NCBI RefSeq assembly: GCF_019636075.1
Contig: NZ_JAHBYG010000012.1
Span: forward strand, 26,679-90,678
Direction of reading: 5' to 3'
DNA from: Ferrovibrio sp.
Lineage (GTDB): Bacteria; Pseudomonadota; Alphaproteobacteria; Ferrovibrionales; Ferrovibrionaceae
Length of the DNA: 64,000 bases
Shown: piece after piece, positions 60,729-64,000 of the stretch
How the letters are laid out: every line of letters starts with the position of its first letter
Numbering within the stretch: the first letter of the stretch is position 1
Notes under the pieces: generated by a model
What the model was told of the DNA's origin: nothing
Databases searched by the model: none
Seen by the model: only the letters and a program-made list of their open reading frames with translations
Program-made: the position numbers and the translations under genes

Positions 60729-62000
60729 ATGACAGACAGCCCGGCGCCCGCCACGCATCTTGCCGACAATCTGCGCATCAATGGCGCGCGGCTTTGGGAC
60801 AGCCTGATGGAGCTTGCCAGAATCGGCGCAACGCCAAAGGGCGGCGTATGCCGGCTGGCGCTGACCGATCTCGACAAGCAGGGGCGTGAATTGTTGATCC
60901 AATGGGGCCGCGAAGCCGGGCTTGGCGTCACCGTGGATCGTATCGGCAATATCTTCATGCGCCGCGAAGGCCGCAATCCCAGCCTGCCGCCCATCGTTGC
61001 CGGCAGTCATATCGATACCCAGCCCACCGGCGGAAAATTCGATGGCAATTACGGCGTGCTGGCAGGCCTTGAAGTGGTGCGCAGCCTCAACGATCTCGGC
61101 TTGCAGACGGAAGCCCCTATCGAGATAGCCGCCTGGACCAACGAGGAAGGCTCGCGTTTCGTGCCGGTGATGATGGGATCAGGGGTGTTTGCCGGCGCCG
61201 TGCCGCTGGAGCATGCCCTGGCGGCGCGCGATCTGGATGGCAAAACCGTCGGCGACGAATTGGCGCGGATCGGCTTTGCCGGCGACCAGACTCCCGGCGA
61301 TCATCCGATCGGAGCCTATTTCGAGGCCCATATCGAACAAGGCCCGGTGCTGGAGGATGAAGGCCTCACCATCGGCGTGGTGTTGGGTACGCTCGGCGTG
61401 CGCTGGTACGATTGCACGATCACCGGCATGGAGGCCCATGCCGGACCTACGCCGATGAACCTGCGCAAGGATGCCTTGCAGGTGGCAACCGGCATCATGC
61501 AGCAGGTGGTGGCGATTGCGCATCGCCACCCGCCCCATGGGCGCGGCACGGTGGGCATGGTGCAGGTGTTTCCCAACAGCCGCAATGTCATCCCCGGCCA
61601 GGTGAAATTCTCCATCGACCTGCGCAATCACACCGATGCGCTGCTCGAGACGATGGCGGCGGATATAGAGGCGGTGATCCAGCGCGCCCGCAGCGATAGC
61701 GGCCTGACAATCGCGCTTGAGCCGGTTTCCAGCTATCCGGCGCAGCCGTTTCATGCCGAATGCATCGAACAGATCGAAGCGGCGGCAAAACGCCTGGGCC
61801 ATAGCCATCGCCGCATGATTTCCGGCGCCGGGCATGATGCGGTCTACACCGCACGGCTGGCCCCCACCGGCATGATCTTCATCCCCTGCAAGGATGGCAT
61901 CAGCCATAACGAGATCGAGGATGCCCTGCCCGAGCATGTGACGGCGGGAGCCGACGTGCTGCTGCATGCCATGCTGCAACGCGCCGGCATCGCCTCCTGA
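60729..62000 (+). CDS. M20-family amidohydrolase (allantoate / N-carbamoyl-amino-acid type)
   Basis: The 423-residue zinc-dependent hydrolase contains H94 and D105 in AGSHIDTQPTGGKFDGNYGV, the glutamates of WTNEEGSRFVPVMMGSGVF, H201 in YFEAHIEQGPVLED, and the late DGISHNEIEDALPEHVT. These match the hydantoinase/carbamoylase branch, which includes allantoate amidohydrolase, N-carbamoyl-L-amino acid hydrolase and beta-ureidopropionase. No hydantoinase or purine genes are adjacent, so the substrate is open. The ATG at 60729 has GGAGAG upstream. Confidence 0.86.
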   Translation: MTDSPAPATHLADNLRINGARLWDSLMELARIGATPKGGVCRLALTDLDKQGRELLIQWGREAGLGVTVDRIGNIFMRREGRNPSLPPIVAGSHIDTQPTGGKFDGNYGVLAGLEVVRSLNDLGLQTEAPIEIAAWTNEEGSRFVPVMMGSGVFAGAVPLEHALAARDLDGKTVGDELARIGFAGDQTPGDHPIGAYFEAHIEQGPVLEDEGLTIGVVLGTLGVRWYDCTITGMEAHAGPTPMNLRKDALQVATGIMQQVVAIAHRHPPHGRGTVGMVQVFPNSRNVIPGQVKFSIDLRNHTDALLETMAADIEAVIQRARSDSGLTIALEPVSSYPAQPFHAECIEQIEAAAKRLGHSHRRMISGAGHDAVYTARLAPTGMIFIPCKDGISHNEIEDALPEHVTAGADVLLHAMLQRAGIAS

Positions 62001-62007
62001 GGCCGTT

Positions 62008-62427
62008 TCAGGCCGCCTTGCGCTCGATCAGTTCCACCTTGTAGCCATCGGGATCTTCCAGGAAGGCGATCACGCTGCCGCCATGCTTCATCGGGCCGGG
62101 CGGACGCGGAATCTTCACCCCGGCAGCGCCCAGCTTTTCGCACAGGCCATAGATATCCGGCACGCCGATGGCGATATGGCCATAGCCGCTGCCGATGCTG
62201 TAAGGCTCTTTCTGGCCCCAGTTATGGGTCAGCTCGATCACCGTGCTGTCGGTTTCGTCGCCATAGCCAACAAAGGCCAGCGTGAATTCACCGCTCGGAT
62301 AATCCTGCCGGCGCAGCAGCTTCATCCCCATCTTGTCGACCCAGAAATCCAATGATTTCTCCAGGTCGAATACCCGCAGCATGGTGTGCAGCATGCGGAA
62401 TGGCGGGGTATTTGCAGCATCGGTCAT
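62008..62427 (-). CDS. gloA: Lactoylglutathione lyase (glyoxalase I)
   Basis: The 139-residue VOC-fold metalloenzyme isomerises the methylglyoxal-glutathione adduct. Signs are MLHTMLRVFDLEKSLDFWVD with the metal His, LAFVGYGDETDSTVIELTHN, GYGHIAIGVPDIYGLCEKLG and the C-terminal DPDGYKVELIERKA with the metal Glu. It overlaps the lpxB stop by 4 nt (ATGA), so it is tightly coupled to lipid A genes, an unusual partner. A clear methylglyoxal role is known for the family. Confidence 0.94.
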   Translation of the reverse strand: MTDAANTPPFRMLHTMLRVFDLEKSLDFWVDKMGMKLLRRQDYPSGEFTLAFVGYGDETDSTVIELTHNWGQKEPYSIGSGYGHIAIGVPDIYGLCEKLGAAGVKIPRPPGPMKHGGSVIAFLEDPDGYKVELIERKAA

Positions 62428-63653
62428 GGGGCGCTCCGTTTGTTGCTGGTCTGCGATTTCTGCGCCTGCGCCAGCACGGCCGCAGCGGCGCGATGATTGG
62501 GGCTGGGATCCTGCACTTTGCCAGTTTCATCTAGCCCCAGCATGGCGCCGACGCGACGGCAGGCGGCAAGCTGACCGGCCCGCACCGCCGGGCTTTCCAG
62601 CAGACGCCCCAGCGCACCGGCCAGATTATCCGGCCGGCATTTCTCCTGCAGGAATTCCGGCATCGCCTCACGATTGTCGAGAATATTCACCAACCCGGCA
62701 TAGGGCACTTTCAGCATGTGCCGCAGAATGGCGGCTGTAATGCGGTTCACGCGATAGGCCAGCACGGTGGGGGTTTCCGCCAGCCCAAGCTCCAGCGTGG
62801 CGGTGCCCGATGCCGCCAGGGCAATATCGGCAGCCAGCATCGCCTGATAGCGTTCGGCCGGCGCCACCACCACACGGGCCGGCACTGCCAGGTTCGGCAG
62901 CACATTCAGCACCATCGGCGCCACATCGGGCACGCTCGGGATCACCACATGTAAATTGCCATGCTGTTCGGCCAACCGGGCAATCGTTGCCGAAAAGACC
63001 GGCAGCAGCTTGGCCACCTCGCCGCGCCGGCTGCCCGGCAGCATGGCCAGCAACGGCGCTTCGGCGGGAATCTGAAACCGCTGCCTGAAGCCATTGCCGG
63101 CGGCGGTTTCCTCTGCCGCCACACGGCGCGCCGCCGCGATGGTTTCCACCGCCGGATGGCCGACGAATTCCGCGCTCAAGCCTTCGCGTTCGAAATACGG
63201 CGGCTCGAATGGCAACAGGGTGAGCAGATGATCCACCAGCCCGGCCAGGGTTTTGGCGCGGCCCGGGCGCCAGGCCCAAACCGTGGGCGCCACATAATGC
63301 ACGATAGGGAAACTGCGCCTGGCCAAACGTTTCGCCAGTCGATGGGTGAAGCCCGGGCTATCGATGGTAACCAGCACATCGGGCGGATCGGATTGCAACT
63401 GCGTGGCCAGTTGATCCAATCGCTGCAAGATGCGGCGCGCGCGCGGCAGCACCTCCACCAAGCCCATCACCGCCAGTTCGGCAATCGGAAACAAGCTGGC
63501 AAAACCTTCCGCCTGCATGCGCTCGCCGCCGATGCCGCTGAAGCGCAGCGGCCCGGGATGCAACTGGCGCAGCGAACGGATCAGCCCCTCGCCCAGTGCA
63601 TCGCCCGAAGGTTCTCCGGCCACCAGCGCGATATGCAGCGCCTGCTCAGCCAT
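62424..63653 (-). CDS. lpxB: Lipid-A-disaccharide synthase
   Basis: LpxB joins UDP-diacylglucosamine and lipid X in lipid A synthesis at the inner-membrane face. The 409-residue protein begins EQALHIALVAGEPSGDALGE, contains FSGIGGERMQAEGFASLFP, LVTIDSPGFTHRLAKRLARR, the YVAPTVWAWRPGRAKTLA segment, and ASGTATLELGLAETPTVLAY. Slightly longer than E. coli LpxB (382). It overlaps lpxI by 8 nt and gloA by 4 nt. Confidence 0.96.
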   Translation of the reverse strand: MAEQALHIALVAGEPSGDALGEGLIRSLRQLHPGPLRFSGIGGERMQAEGFASLFPIAELAVMGLVEVLPRARRILQRLDQLATQLQSDPPDVLVTIDSPGFTHRLAKRLARRSFPIVHYVAPTVWAWRPGRAKTLAGLVDHLLTLLPFEPPYFEREGLSAEFVGHPAVETIAAARRVAAEETAAGNGFRQRFQIPAEAPLLAMLPGSRRGEVAKLLPVFSATIARLAEQHGNLHVVIPSVPDVAPMVLNVLPNLAVPARVVVAPAERYQAMLAADIALAASGTATLELGLAETPTVLAYRVNRITAAILRHMLKVPYAGLVNILDNREAMPEFLQEKCRPDNLAGALGRLLESPAVRAGQLAACRRVGAMLGLDETGKVQDPSPNHRAAAAVLAQAQKSQTSNKRSAP

Positions 63654-64000
63654 TCATCCGCACTCCAACCAGAAACAACCCCAAACGATCCGCTGCCGCC
63701 ATGCAGGCCGGACGGTCGACGATCAACGCCGCGCCCGCCTGCACCGCCACGCCGCTCAAGCCTGCGGCTGCGGCATTCTCCAAAGTCGTTACGCCGATGG
63801 CCGGCAGGTCCACCCGCCGCTCCTGCCCCGGCTTGGCGCATTTCGCCAGCACGCCGCCCCGCGCCGCCGCATTGCCGCGCAGCCTCAGCAGCATAGCATC
63901 GGTGCCGGCCTGATCTTCCAGGCCCACGATGTCGCCTCTGGCCACCACTGCGGCCTGGCCCTTATCCTCGGCGCCCAAGGCTGTGGCGGCGGCAAGCGCG
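63646..64000 (-). CDS. lpxI: UDP-2,3-diacylglucosamine diphosphatase LpxI, C-terminal part (5' end outside window)
   Basis: The last 117 residues of LpxI are visible, with GLEDQAGTDAMLLRLRG, GGVLAKCAKPGQERRVDLPA and AIGVTTLENAAAAGLSGVAV, and an end at LGLFLVGVRMNG. LpxI makes lipid X in alphaproteobacteria instead of LpxH. The frame is open to the window edge. Its stop lies inside the start of lpxB (8-nt overlap). Confidence 0.93.
   Translation of the reverse strand, partial: ALAAATALGAEDKGQAAVVARGDIVGLEDQAGTDAMLLRLRGNAAARGGVLAKCAKPGQERRVDLPAIGVTTLENAAAAGLSGVAVQAGAALIVDRPACMAAADRLGLFLVGVRMNG

Overview
This window is GC-rich chromosomal DNA from an alphaproteobacterium, most likely from the Rhodospirillales or a close relative; I cannot name a genus. 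Supporting signs are an ATP12-type ATP synthase chaperone gene, LpxI next to LpxB, adk directly behind secY in the ribosomal operon, the alphaproteobacterial rluC / HAD phosphatase / ATP12 and degP / rarA gene orders, and small proteins with the PANDN-type motif. Almost everything is core chromosome. I see no phage, insertion sequence, CRISPR array, tRNA or rRNA.

Layout. 0-4 kb: partial argS; erpA-xth behind a promoter with three GGTAAACC repeats; a leftward dapA-smpB-molybdopterin oxidoreductase run. 4-12 kb (rightward): lytic transglycosylase, gamma-glutamyltransferase, threonine dehydratase, a PcaF-like thiolase ending in a clear terminator, then two genes of unknown function. 12-20 kb: a divergent HxlR/qorB pair around a palindromic operator, a DUF817 membrane protein, propionyl-CoA carboxylase (pccB-pccA) and a pentapeptide-repeat protein. 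20-33 kb: a chemoreceptor; ATP12, an AsmA protein and a HAD phosphatase; a varied insert (Lys-rich exported protein, queF, a lipoprotein with a triplicated Cys module, an AT-rich orphan membrane protein); rluC, a small membrane protein, rarA, a Do-like protease and a PAS protein.

33-52 kb: the complete leftward str-S10-spc-alpha ribosomal superoperon, from rpsL to rplQ. It has its own internal alpha-operon promoter (TTGACT-16-TATAAT) and a terminator with a GNRA-type loop. It is not preceded by rpoBC, as it is in many relatives, but by a 1 kb intergenic region that holds a 25-residue membrane protein gene, an AT-rich block, a 20-bp-stem hairpin and a 13-bp tandem repeat. 52-64 kb: gltA and a 71-residue tail-anchored protein ending in duplicated terminators; a hybrid histidine kinase with a CheY-like regulator; a DUF4394 protein with a cupredoxin; a LuxR-type regulator; an FAD amine-oxidase-like enzyme; an M20 amidohydrolase; and a leftward lpxI-lpxB-gloA run.

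No single locus is clearly a new biological system. The least explained items are the two-gene unknown unit at 10.5-12.2 kb, the triplicated Cys-module lipoprotein, the AT-rich orphan membrane gene inside a conserved cluster, and the micro-gene region upstream of the ribosomal operon. All coordinates come from reading the sequence by eye; no database search was run.
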